DNA from: Butyrivibrio sp.
GTDB lineage: Bacteria > Bacillota > Clostridia > Lachnospirales > Lachnospiraceae
Assembly (NCBI GenBank): GCA_017446685.1
Contig: JAFSQI010000130.1
Location: forward strand, 1 to 34,964
Length of the DNA: 34,964 bases
Reading direction: 5' to 3'
The notes beneath the pieces were generated by a model that saw nothing but the letters and a program-made list of their open reading frames with translations, was not told the DNA's origin and did no database searches. Shown here piece by piece: positions 9,323 through 17,637 of this stretch. The first letter of the stretch is position 1; each line of letters opens with the position of its first letter. Made by a program: the position numbers and the translations under genes.

Positions 9323-9351
9323 TTTACACATTTTTGTTTATATGCTAATAT
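9323..9351 (+). promoter_or_regulatory. promoter of rpsO
   Basis: TTTACA (9323-9328), a 17-base spacer and TAATAT (9346-9351), in an AT-rich stretch after ribF. It would give an rpsO mRNA with a leader of about 138 nt. Confidence 0.65.
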
Positions 9352-9357
9352 ATCTTA

Positions 9358-9496
9358 GTTGCTGTGTATTTTACGGCAACAGCTACAGAACTACCATCAC
9401 TCAGACCCTGGATACTCCAACCGGTTCTTGGTGTTTGGCGGATTCGGAATAATATTATATGGATGCCGGATTATTCGTCCGGAGAAGGAGAGAAAC
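9358..9496 (+). promoter_or_regulatory. structured rpsO leader, candidate S15 autoregulatory RNA
   Basis: The leader can form GCTGT/ACAGC at its 5' end (9361-9365/9379-9383). Near the ribosome binding site two structures exclude each other. One pairs CGGA and GAATAAT (9439-9442, 9447-9453) with ATTATTC and TCCG (9470-9476, 9478-9481). The other is a small hairpin CCGGA/TCCGG (9466-9470/9478-9482) abutting the purine-rich site GGAGAAGGAG. Ribosomal protein S15 is known to repress its own translation through several unrelated leader structures in bacteria. That this is such an element is inferred. Confidence 0.45.
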
Positions 9497-9763
9497 ATGA
9501 TTTCAAAAGAGAAAAAGACAGAAGTTATCGGTAAGTTCGCTAGAAAGGCCGGAGACACAGGTTCACCAGAAGTTCAGGTTGCAATTCTTACAGAGAGAAT
9601 TCAGGAGCTTAACGCTCACCTTGCAAAGAACCCTAAGGATCACCACTCAAGAAGAGGACTTCTTAAGATGGTAGGTCAGAGACGTAGTCTTCTTGGATAC
9701 CTCAAGAAGAAGGATATCGAAGCTTATCGTAAGCTTATCGCTGATCTTGGTCTCAGAAAGTAA
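9497..9763 (+). CDS. rpsO: 30S ribosomal protein S15
   Basis: S15 binds the central domain of 16S rRNA early in 30S assembly. The 88-residue product matches the usual length and shows the family stretches [17 protein letters not shown], the HHSRRGLL rRNA-contact loop, and [11 protein letters not shown]. The ATG at 9497 follows AAGGAGAGAAAC. The upstream open frame from 9359 is leader sequence, not protein. It has its own promoter and terminator and is followed by pnp, a classical pairing. Confidence 0.97.
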   Translation: MISKEKKTEVIGKFARKAGDTGSPEVQVAILTERIQELNAHLAKNPKDHHSRRGLLKMVGQRRSLLGYLKKKDIEAYRKLIADLGLRK

Positions 9764-9776
9764 TTTTGTCAACTAC

Positions 9777-9819
9777 AAAAGCAGGAATAGGCTGACTTAT
9801 GTCAGTCTATTCCGCTTTT
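9777..9819 (+). terminator. intrinsic terminator after rpsO
   Basis: AAAAGC-GGAATAG-CTGAC pairs with GTCAG-CTATTCC-GCTTTT around a TTAT loop, giving a long nearly perfect stem with two single-base bulges and A/T tracts on both sides. Partial readthrough into pnp cannot be excluded, as no clear separate pnp promoter is visible. Confidence 0.8.
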
Positions 9820-9935
9820 AGTTATGAGTAAATGTAAAGAAACTGCACACGCACCTGAAGCGTTAGCTACTAATTGATAATAATATCATGGGCTGGCGGA
9901 TGAAGGACTGCGGATGAGCAGAAAAAGGAGAAAAA

Positions 9936-12026
9936 ATGGTAAAAACTTATTCGATGGAACTCGCCGGCCGTACACTTAAGGTTGAAATCGGCAAGGTTGG
10001 AAAACAGGCAAACGGTTGTGCATTCATGCAGTATGGTGATACAACAGTTCTTTGTACAGCAACAGCATCTGCAAAGCCTAGAGATGGAGTAGATTTCTTC
10101 CCGCTTTCAGTTGAGTATGGCGAGAAATTTTATTCTATAGGTAAATTCCCAGGTGGATATAATAAGAGAGAAGGTAAGCCTTCTGAGAACGCTATTCTTA
10201 CTAGCCGTGTAATTGACCGCCCTATGCGTCCTCTTTTCCCTAAGGATTATAGAAATGATGTAACGATTGAGACTATGGTTATGTCAGTTGATCCTCAGTG
10301 CAGACCTGAGCTTGTAGCTATGCTTGGCGCTTCTGTTTCAGTTTCTATTTCGGATATACCTTTTGACGGTCCATGTGCTATGACACAGATCGGTATGATT
10401 GATGGAGAGCTTATTGTTAATCCTACACAGGAACAGTGGAATAAGGGAGACCTTAAACTTACAGTAGCTTCTGTAGGTCAGAAGGTTATTATGATCGAGG
10501 CTGGAGCTAACGAGATTCCTGAAGCAAAAATGGAAGAAGCTATCTACAAGGCACATGACGTAAACCTTCAGCTCATCGAGTTCTTCAAGGGCATTGTTGC
10601 AGAGGTTGGAAAGCCAAAGCATGAATATACAAGCTGTGCAGTTCCTGAAGAGCTATTTGCTGCTATCAAGGAAGTTGTACCTCCTGAAGAAATGGAAAAA
10701 GCTGTATTTACAGATGATAAGCAGACAAGAGAAGCTAATATAGCTGAAATTACAGATAGATTGACTGAGAAGTTTGCTGACAATGAAGAGTGGATTGCTA
10801 TTCTTGGTGAGGCAATTTATCAGTATGAAAAGAAAACAGTTCGTAAGATGATCTTAAAGGATCACAAGAGACCTGACGGTCGTGAGATCAAGCAGATCAG
10901 ACCTCTTTCTGCTGAGATTGATCTTATCCCAAGAGTACATGGAAGCGCAATGTTTACACGTGGACAGACACAGATTTGTGATGTTACAACTCTTGCACCT
11001 CTTTCAGAAGCTCAGAAAGTTGAGGGACTTGATCCATTTGCTGCAGATAAGAGATATGTTCATCAGTATAATTTCCCTGCTTATTCAGTAGGTGAGACTA
11101 AGGTTTCAAGAGGACCCGGACGTAGAGAAATCGGACATGGTGCACTTGCTGAAAGAGCACTTCTTCCCGTACTTCCAAGCGTAGAAGAGTTCCCATATGC
11201 AATTCGTTGCGTATCAGAGACTTTTGAATCAAACGGTTCAACTTCAATGGCTTCAACATGTGCATCATGCATGTCTTTGATGGCTGCCGGAGTTCCTATT
11301 AAGAAGATGGTTGCAGGTATCAGCTGTGGTCTTGTAACTGGAGATACAGATGACGATTTCGTAGTTCTTACAGATATTCAGGGACTTGAAGACTTCTTCG
11401 GAGATATGGACTTTAAGGTAACAGGTACAAAGGATGGTATCACAGCTATTCAGATGGATATCAAGATTCATGGTCTTACAAAGCCTATCGTTGAAACTGC
11501 TATTGCACAGTGCCGTGAAGCTAGATTATTCATTATGGATGAGTGCATGAGCAAGGCAATTGCTGAGCCACGTAAGGAAGTATCCAAGTATGCTCCTAAG
11601 ATTGTCTCAATGCAGATTGATCCTGAGAAGATTGGTGATGTTGTTGGTCAGAGAGGAAAGACCATCAATGAAATTATTGCACGTACAGGTGTTAAGATTG
11701 ATATCACTGATGATGGCAAAGTATCTGTTTGCGGTGAAGATCAGAATGAAATAGCAAATGCTGTAAACATGATTAATGTAATTGTTACTGAATTTGAAAA
11801 AGGTCAGGTACTTACAGGTAAGGTGGTAAGTATCAAGGAATTCGGTGCATTTGTTGAATTTGCTCCCGGTAAAGAAGGTATGGTTCACATCAGTAAGATT
11901 TCAAAAGAGAGAATCGAGCATGTTGAGGATGTTCTTACACTTGGCGATACTGTAACAGTAGTTTGCCTTGGAAAAGACAAGATGGGCAGAATCAGCTTTT
12001 CTATGAAGGATGCTCCTAAGGCATGA
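9936..12026 (+). CDS. pnp: polyribonucleotide nucleotidyltransferase (PNPase)
   Basis: PNPase is a trimeric phosphorolytic 3'-5' exoribonuclease in mRNA decay. The 696-residue protein contains the first RNase PH domain (about 12-145), an all-helical linker, the second RNase PH domain (about 325-480, with FSRG-type MFTRGQTQ and the catalytic Asp-rich DIQGLEDFFGDMDFKVTGT), a KH domain with GQRG (about 570), and a C-terminal S1 domain (about 622-692, with GAFVEFAPGKEGMVHIS). AAAAAGGAG precedes the start. The 110-base leader has repeated GCGGATGA-like words near the start codon, of unknown meaning. Confidence 0.97.
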   Translation: MVKTYSMELAGRTLKVEIGKVGKQANGCAFMQYGDTTVLCTATASAKPRDGVDFFPLSVEYGEKFYSIGKFPGGYNKREGKPSENAILTSRVIDRPMRPLFPKDYRNDVTIETMVMSVDPQCRPELVAMLGASVSVSISDIPFDGPCAMTQIGMIDGELIVNPTQEQWNKGDLKLTVASVGQKVIMIEAGANEIPEAKMEEAIYKAHDVNLQLIEFFKGIVAEVGKPKHEYTSCAVPEELFAAIKEVVPPEEMEKAVFTDDKQTREANIAEITDRLTEKFADNEEWIAILGEAIYQYEKKTVRKMILKDHKRPDGREIKQIRPLSAEIDLIPRVHGSAMFTRGQTQICDVTTLAPLSEAQKVEGLDPFAADKRYVHQYNFPAYSVGETKVSRGPGRREIGHGALAERALLPVLPSVEEFPYAIRCVSETFESNGSTSMASTCASCMSLMAAGVPIKKMVAGISCGLVTGDTDDDFVVLTDIQGLEDFFGDMDFKVTGTKDGITAIQMDIKIHGLTKPIVETAIAQCREARLFIMDECMSKAIAEPRKEVSKYAPKIVSMQIDPEKIGDVVGQRGKTINEIIARTGVKIDITDDGKVSVCGEDQNEIANAVNMINVIVTEFEKGQVLTGKVVSIKEFGAFVEFAPGKEGMVHISKISKERIEHVEDVLTLGDTVTVVCLGKDKMGRISFSMKDAPKA

Positions 12027-12061
12027 GCTAAATTATAAATAGTTATATCAGTTTGGTTATT

Positions 12062-12092
12062 AAAGGCCGGCGTGCAGATGCATTCCGGCCTT
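12062..12092 (+). terminator. GC-rich hairpin after pnp, possible weak terminator
   Basis: AAGGCCGG (12063-12070) pairs with CCGGCCTT (12085-12092) around a 14-base loop. No T-run follows (AATGTAGG), so it may protect the pnp 3' end rather than terminate transcription. Confidence 0.45.
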
Positions 12093-12152
12093 AATGTAGG
12101 CTATGAAATATATTGTATTTTTTAATTGGATTCACAGAACAGGATTAATTAT

Positions 12153-13757
12153 ATGAGCAATACAAAAGAAACAATAAATGAGATAAATAAAAGGCGTACA
12201 TTTGCTATTATTTCCCACCCGGACGCAGGTAAGACAACACTTACAGAAAAGTTCCTTTTATATGGAGGAGCTATTAATATGGCCGGTAGTGTTAAGGGAA
12301 AGGCTACAGCAAGACACGCGGTTTCTGACTGGATGGAAATTGAGAAACAGAGAGGTATTTCTGTTACTTCTTCTGTTCTTCAGTTTAATTATGATAATTG
12401 TTGTATCAATATTCTTGATACTCCCGGACACCAGGATTTCTCAGAGGATACATATAGAACACTTATGGCTGCAGATTCTGCTGTCATGGTAATTGATGCC
12501 AGTAAGGGTGTTGAGGCTCAGACAAGAAAGCTTTTTAAAGTCTGTGCGATGAGCCATATTCCGATCTTTACTTTTATCAATAAGCTGGATCGTGATGCAA
12601 TGGATACTTTTGATCTTCTTGATGATATTGAGAATAATCTTGGTATTGCTACTTGCCCTATGAATTGGCCTATTGGTTCCGGTAAAAATTTCAAAGGAAT
12701 TTATGATAGAAGAGAAGGTCATATTGTAACATTCTCAGAAACACAAAAAGGTACTAAAGAAGGTAAAGAAACATTTATAAACCTTGATGATAAAGCTGGA
12801 ATAGATGAACTTGTAGGTCAGGATGCTTTTGAAAAACTTCAGGGAGAAATAGAGCTTCTTGATGGTGCAGGAGCTGAATATGATCTTGATAAAGTAAGAG
12901 CCGGAGAGCTTACCCCTGTATTTTTTGGTTCCGCTCTTCAGAATTTTGGCGTAGAGCTGTTTTTACATCATTTCCTTAAGATGGCAACTCCGCCCACAGG
13001 AAGAACTGCAGCAGATGGAGAGAAGATTGATCCTCTTGACAGAGATTTTTCAGCATTTGTATTTAAAATCCAGGCAAATATGAATAAGGCTCACAGAGAT
13101 AGAATTGCATTTATGAGAATTTGTTCCGGAAAATATGATGCTGATAAAGAAGTTAAGCATGTTCAGAGCGGTAAAGTTATGAGACTTTCACAGCCACAGC
13201 AGCTTATGGCAGATGAAAGAAAGATTTTGAGTGAAGCCTATGCCGGAGATATCATGGGAGTTTTTGATCCCGGAATTTTTTCAATTGGTGATACTGTTTG
13301 TATGCCAAAGGATAATATTGTTTATGAAGGTATTCCTACTTTTGCACCGGAGCACTTTGCAAGGGTACGTCAGGTTGATACTATGAAGCGTAAACAGTTT
13401 GTAAAAGGTATTACGCAGATAGCTCAGGAAGGTGCAATTCAGATTTTCCAGGAGTTTAATACCGGTCTGGAAGAAATAATTGTAGGCGTTGTAGGTGTTC
13501 TTCAATTTGATGTGTTGAAATTCAGACTTCAAACCGAGTACAATGTAGATATAATTTTAGAAAATCTTCCTTACGAATATATCAGATGGGTTGATAATGA
13601 AGATATAGATATGACTTCACTTGTTGGAACATCAGATATGAAGAAGATTAAGGATATGCATGACAGACCGCTTCTTTTGTTTGTAAATGAGTGGAGTGTT
13701 GGCATGACCATGGATAGAAATAAAGGACTTAAATTGTCCGAGTTTAAGAAAAACTAA
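12153..13757 (+). CDS. prfC: peptide chain release factor 3
   Basis: RF3 is a GTPase that recycles RF1/RF2 after peptide release. The G domain is at the N-terminus: G1 SHPDAGKTTLTEK, switch II DTPGHQDFSEDTYRTL (the SEDTYRTL continuation is typical of RF3 rather than EF-G), and G4 NKLD. Domains II and III follow, with the RF3-like GVVGVLQFDVLKFRL. The 534 residues match the family. ATG 12153 is chosen, with AGGA at 12141-12144; an upstream in-frame TTG at 12126 has no site. It lies between pnp and a lipoprotein gene, and 127 bases separate it from pnp. Confidence 0.94.
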   Translation: MSNTKETINEINKRRTFAIISHPDAGKTTLTEKFLLYGGAINMAGSVKGKATARHAVSDWMEIEKQRGISVTSSVLQFNYDNCCINILDTPGHQDFSEDTYRTLMAADSAVMVIDASKGVEAQTRKLFKVCAMSHIPIFTFINKLDRDAMDTFDLLDDIENNLGIATCPMNWPIGSGKNFKGIYDRREGHIVTFSETQKGTKEGKETFINLDDKAGIDELVGQDAFEKLQGEIELLDGAGAEYDLDKVRAGELTPVFFGSALQNFGVELFLHHFLKMATPPTGRTAADGEKIDPLDRDFSAFVFKIQANMNKAHRDRIAFMRICSGKYDADKEVKHVQSGKVMRLSQPQQLMADERKILSEAYAGDIMGVFDPGIFSIGDTVCMPKDNIVYEGIPTFAPEHFARVRQVDTMKRKQFVKGITQIAQEGAIQIFQEFNTGLEEIIVGVVGVLQFDVLKFRLQTEYNVDIILENLPYEYIRWVDNEDIDMTSLVGTSDMKKIKDMHDRPLLLFVNEWSVGMTMDRNKGLKLSEFKKN

Positions 13758-13792
13758 TACTGCTTTGCTTTTGTTGAGGAAAGGACACCGGT

Positions 13793-15280
13793 TTGAAAAT
13801 TCGAGTTGCCAATAAAAAATTAGCAATCCTACTTTGTTGTGTTGTTACAGCAGTTACAGTTTCCGGATGTCAGTATTCTAATTTTGATGAATATCTTGAA
13901 AAGCTTGGCTTAAAAGATCCATATCAAAATGAGAATGTTGCATCGGATGAAAGTACTTTTATAATTTCAGAAGATTCACTGACTGCTACTGACGGATATA
14001 CAAGTATATATCAAAATGACAATAGTAGTGAGAAAATATCACTTGACGGAGAATCGGTGTCTACAGATGTGTATCCTTCTGCTGAAGGCGAGTTTGAGGA
14101 ATATGAAAGTGTTTCTGAAACAGTTGATATAGAAGGAGCAGATAATGTTTATGCCGGATCATACATGAAACTGACTGAGGATGAGCTTAATTCCGAGATG
14201 AAGGCAGCGAGAGAAGCAGCAGGGCTTACTGACAGCAATATAGCTCTTTTAAAGAGTCAGCAGGAAGGCCTTTATGCTTATGAAAGACTCACAAATTCCG
14301 GTAAGACTCTTTATGTGGAAATATTGGCAATCATCCAGAATATGGCTGAGAATGTCCTTGTTTCGACAACAAGTGATGAGGCAATTGACCTGGTTTTTGA
14401 CTATGTTATGGCTGATCATCCTGAACTCTTTTATGTGGATGGGTATAAATATACCAATTATACATTGGGAGATGTAATAACCAAAATTGGTTTTTCCGGT
14501 GCCTATACAATGACATCTCAGGAAGTGGAAAGCAATCAGCAGCTAATTAATCAGGCGGTAAGTGATTGTCTTGCCGGAGCACCATCTTCTGAAGATGAAT
14601 ATTATGCCATTAAATACATTTATGAATATTTGATAAAAAATACTGAGTATGACATGAATGCTGAGAATAATCAGAATATCTGCTCTGTATTTATCGGAGG
14701 AAAGAGTGTATGTAATGGTTATTCCAAGGCTGCACAGTATCTTTTGAACAAGCTTGGAATAAACTGTACTCTGGTAACAGGAACGGTTAATACCAAGAAA
14801 GCTACAGGAGTAAGGCATGCCTGGAATCTGGTGAAATGTAATGACGCATATTATTACTTTGACGTGACATGGGGCGATTCTTCGTATCAGACTAATAATG
14901 GTGAGAGTGCAGATGCAACAAGACTGCCTAAAGTAAACTATGACTATCTGAATGTCACTACAGATGAAATCAGCAGTAATCATATTATTTCAGATGAAAT
15001 TGATATGCCTGTTTGCAACAGTCTGAAAGATAATTACTATGTCAGAGAGGATGAATATTTTACTTCTTCTGAGCTTCCACTTATCGGTGAACTTTTTGAG
15101 AGAAGATATAGGGATGGCAGTGCCAATGTGGTAATTAAGTGCGCTACAGATGACATTTATAATGTATTTTTTGAACAACTGATTACACAGCGGAAGGTAT
15201 TTGATTATTTGCAGGGAGATACATCTACAGTGTCATATACTACCTTTGCTGATACTAATACTATTATCTTTTGGCTATGA
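13793..15280 (+). CDS. secreted lipoprotein with transglutaminase-like domain
   Basis: The 495-residue product begins with a basic N-terminus, a hydrophobic stretch and lipobox VSGC with Cys26, so it should be a lipid-anchored extracytoplasmic protein. Residues 27-130 are acidic, low in complexity and probably disordered. A transglutaminase-like core follows with a visible triad: Cys307 in SVCNGYSKAAQ, His342 in VRHAWNLV and Asp357 in YYFDVTWGD. Bacterial proteins of this type are cysteine peptidases or protein crosslinkers at the envelope. The substrate is unknown. The start is TTG, with GAGGAAAGGA upstream at about 7 bases; no ATG fits. It stands alone between prfC and the asp23-nusB promoter. 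Confidence 0.85.
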   Translation: MKIRVANKKLAILLCCVVTAVTVSGCQYSNFDEYLEKLGLKDPYQNENVASDESTFIISEDSLTATDGYTSIYQNDNSSEKISLDGESVSTDVYPSAEGEFEEYESVSETVDIEGADNVYAGSYMKLTEDELNSEMKAAREAAGLTDSNIALLKSQQEGLYAYERLTNSGKTLYVEILAIIQNMAENVLVSTTSDEAIDLVFDYVMADHPELFYVDGYKYTNYTLGDVITKIGFSGAYTMTSQEVESNQQLINQAVSDCLAGAPSSEDEYYAIKYIYEYLIKNTEYDMNAENNQNICSVFIGGKSVCNGYSKAAQYLLNKLGINCTLVTGTVNTKKATGVRHAWNLVKCNDAYYYFDVTWGDSSYQTNNGESADATRLPKVNYDYLNVTTDEISSNHIISDEIDMPVCNSLKDNYYVREDEYFTSSELPLIGELFERRYRDGSANVVIKCATDDIYNVFFEQLITQRKVFDYLQGDTSTVSYTTFADTNTIIFWL

Positions 15281-15299
15281 CCTATATTTATGATATACT
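15271..15299 (+). promoter_or_regulatory. promoter of the asp23-nusB-xseA operon
   Basis: TTGGCT (15271-15276), a 17-base spacer and TATACT (15294-15299), preceded by TTTATGA. The -35 box overlaps the 3' end of the lipoprotein gene. The same TTTATGATATACT word occurs before the gene at 27885. Confidence 0.55.
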
Positions 15300-15340
15300 A
15301 TTGGTAAGTTTTGGATATTTTTTAGAATGGCGAGGATTAT

Positions 15341-15703
15341 TTGAAAATGGGAAAAGAGTTAGCAGAAATTGGATCAGTCAAAATAGCTGATGATGTAGTT
15401 GCAAGAATTGCTGTACTGGCTGCCCTTGAAGTTGACGGAGTATCAGCTATGGCAGGTAATTACACAAGCGATGTTCTCGAAAAAGTTGGTCGTAAAAATC
15501 TTTCTAAAGGTGCCAAAGTAGTAGTCGGAGCATCGCAGGTCAGAGTGGATCTTGCACTTATGATGGCATATGGATATAATATTCCGGCAACCTGTCAGCA
15601 GGCTCAGACTCGTGTGAAGTCTACTATTGAGAATATGACAGGCCTGGAAGTTACTGATGTAAATATTAGAATAGCGGGCATTACAATGTCAAAGGAACAG
15701 TAA
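15341..15703 (+). CDS. Asp23/Gls24 family (DUF322) envelope stress response protein
   Basis: A 120-residue protein with the family beginning GSVKIADDVVARIAVLAALEV, the middle GVSAMAG and the DVNIRIAGI end. Asp23/YqhY proteins are linked to envelope homeostasis and, in B. subtilis, to control of fatty acid synthesis (YqhY lies beside accBC and nusB). TTG at 15341 is 4-5 bases after GAGGA, while ATG at 15347 is about 11 away, so either could be the start. The nusB neighbour is the conserved context (yqhY-nusB). Confidence 0.88.
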   Translation: MKMGKELAEIGSVKIADDVVARIAVLAALEVDGVSAMAGNYTSDVLEKVGRKNLSKGAKVVVGASQVRVDLALMMAYGYNIPATCQQAQTRVKSTIENMTGLEVTDVNIRIAGITMSKEQ

Positions 15704-15776
15704 TAGGCGTTAATCTGATTTTTACTGAGATAGTTCCTGATTGTTGATATATATGAATTTAAGATTGGAATAAAAT

Positions 15777-16181
15777 ATGATGAATAGAAGTGAACTGAGA
15801 GAGCAGGTATTCAAACTGCTCTTTCGTGTTGAATTTAATACAATGGACGAAATGTTTGAACAGGAAGAGCTCTTTACTACAACAGGTGATAAAGAGTTTA
15901 CAAAGGCAGATGCTGATTATATCAGAGAAAAATATGAAAATATTGCCAAAAAGCTTCCTGAAATAGATGCGGCCATCAATGAGAAAACTTCAGGGTGGGA
16001 TACCGGACGTATGGCTAAGGTTGACCTTACCATTATCAGACTTGCTGTTTACGAGATTAAGTATGATGAGTCTGTTCCTACAGGCGTTGCAATTAATGAA
16101 GCGGTAGAACTTGCAAAAATGTTTGGACAAGATGGTTCACCTGCTTTTGTAAATGGAGTGTTGGCTAAATTTGCGGAGTGA
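15777..16181 (+). CDS. nusB: transcription antitermination factor NusB
   Basis: NusB, with NusE/S10, binds boxA and supports rRNA antitermination. The 134-residue all-helical protein shows SELREQVFKLLFRVEF at the N-terminus, and VDLTIIRLAVYEIKYD and VPTGVAINEAVELAKMFG in the C-terminal half. Two adjacent ATGs (15777, 15780) are possible and the ribosome binding site is weak. Its end overlaps the xseA start region, which suggests coupling. Confidence 0.95.
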   Translation: MMNRSELREQVFKLLFRVEFNTMDEMFEQEELFTTTGDKEFTKADADYIREKYENIAKKLPEIDAAINEKTSGWDTGRMAKVDLTIIRLAVYEIKYDESVPTGVAINEAVELAKMFGQDGSPAFVNGVLAKFAE

Positions 16182-17382
16182 GTACACTGTCACACAGGTT
16201 AATGCATATATAAAGAATATGTTTTCCCAGGACTTTTTACTTAAGGCGATTACTGTTAAGGGCGAAGTCAGCAACTGTAAATATCATTCTTCCGGACATA
16301 TTTATTTTACGATAAAAGACACAGGCGGTTCTATTGCCTGTGTCATGTTTCAGGGAGATAGAAACAGGGGCGGCTTAAAATTCCGTATGCAGGAAGGCCA
16401 GCAGGTTAAAGTTTCCGGGTCTATTGACGTGTATGAAAGAGACGGCAAATATCAGCTGTATGCCAGACAAATCGAGCTTGATGGTGCCGGAGCTTTATAT
16501 GAACGCTTTGAAGAATTGAAGAAAAGGCTAATGGAGTCCGGTATGTTTGCCGGTGAGTACAAGCAGCCTATTCCACATTATATATCAAAACTAGGTGTTG
16601 TTACAGCTCCAACAGGCGCAGCAGTGCGCGATATTATAAATGTTGCAACCAGGAGAAATCCGCATATTCAGATTATTCTTTATCCGGCTATCGTACAGGG
16701 TGATCAGGCCGCTTCGAGCATTGTTACAGGAATAGAAACTTTGGCGAGGGCACAGGTGGATGTGATCATTGTTGGAAGAGGCGGAGGTTCTATAGAAGAT
16801 TTATGGGCATTCAATGAAGAAGTAGTTGCACAGGCTATTTTTGACTGCCCGGTCCCGATCATTTCAGCAGTTGGACATGAAACAGATACAACGATAGCAG
16901 ATTATGTTGCCGATAGAAGAGCTCCTACACCTTCAGCAGCTGCTGAGCTTGCGGTTTTTGAATATAGAAGATTTCTTCAGGATGTAGATGATTATAAAGT
17001 TACCCTTGAAAAAGAGATGGAGAGAAAACTTCGACTTCTCAAGATGCTTGAGAGTCAGTACACAGAATCTTTAAGGCTTCTTAGCCCATCAGGAAGAATA
17101 CGTGACAGGCTTATCAGATTAGATCAGTATCAGGATGAGTTAAATCATTTAATGAATGAAAAAATAACGCTTCTTAGGCATCAGCTTGAAGTTGATATAG
17201 AAAGAATGAAGGGACTATCTCCTTTAGACAGGCTAAAAGGCGGATATTCCTATATTGCAGATTCGCAGGGCAATAATATCAGAAGTATAAAAGGAATTAA
17301 GGAAAATGACGAGTTGTCCGTTTATATTTCTGATGGGGTTATAAAGGCTACAGTAGATTCGGTTGAAAAAAGAGTTTATTGA
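16171..17382 (+). CDS. xseA: exodeoxyribonuclease VII large subunit
   Basis: XseA with several XseB subunits degrades single-stranded DNA in both directions. The protein begins YTVTQVNAYIKNMF, followed by an OB-fold (about 10-105, KAITVKGEVSNCKYH and GHIYFTIKD). The catalytic domain shows GVVTAPTGAAVRDI, VGRGGGSIEDLWAF and AVGHETDTTIADYVAD, followed by a long coiled-coil region and a conserved end SPLDRLKGGYSYI. TTG 16171 is preferred: homologues start about here, and GGAG lies 11 bases upstream. ATG 16153 would add six residues and overlaps nusB further. Confidence 0.95.
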   Translation: MRSEYTVTQVNAYIKNMFSQDFLLKAITVKGEVSNCKYHSSGHIYFTIKDTGGSIACVMFQGDRNRGGLKFRMQEGQQVKVSGSIDVYERDGKYQLYARQIELDGAGALYERFEELKKRLMESGMFAGEYKQPIPHYISKLGVVTAPTGAAVRDIINVATRRNPHIQIILYPAIVQGDQAASSIVTGIETLARAQVDVIIVGRGGGSIEDLWAFNEEVVAQAIFDCPVPIISAVGHETDTTIADYVADRRAPTPSAAAELAVFEYRRFLQDVDDYKVTLEKEMERKLRLLKMLESQYTESLRLLSPSGRIRDRLIRLDQYQDELNHLMNEKITLLRHQLEVDIERMKGLSPLDRLKGGYSYIADSQGNNIRSIKGIKENDELSVYISDGVIKATVDSVEKRVY

Positions 17383-17394
17383 GGAAAATAAATA

Positions 17395-17634
17395 ATGGCA
17401 CCTACCAGGAAAAACAAAGCTTCTGAAGAAAATCACATGTCTGTTGAAGAGGCTTTTTCACAAATAGAAGAGAAAATACAGGCTTTGGAAGCAGAAGATA
17501 TTTCTCTTGAGGATTCTTTTAAAGAGTATCAGGAGGGAATGAAGCTTTTGAAGTATTGTCATGAAGCAATTGCCGGTGTTGAACAGAAAATTCAGAAAAT
17601 TGCTGAAGATGGCAGTTTGGAGGACTTTGAATAA
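17395..17634 (+). CDS. xseB: exodeoxyribonuclease VII small subunit
   Basis: This 79-residue helical hairpin protein is the small subunit that binds the XseA coiled coil. It carries the typical MSVEEAFSQIEEKIQALE and SLEDSFKEYQEGMKLLKYC sequences. The first 14 residues are a basic extension not found in all homologues, and an internal ATG at residue 15 is an alternative start. It lies 12 bases after xseA and 3 bases before ispA. Confidence 0.93.
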   Translation: MAPTRKNKASEENHMSVEEAFSQIEEKIQALEAEDISLEDSFKEYQEGMKLLKYCHEAIAGVEQKIQKIAEDGSLEDFE

Positions 17635-17637
17635 GCG

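Noticed and set aside
9359-9496. N-terminal extension of rpsO from 9359
   Set aside because: The extended residues have no counterpart in S15, and a perfect ribosome binding site precedes ATG 9497. The segment is better explained as a structured leader.
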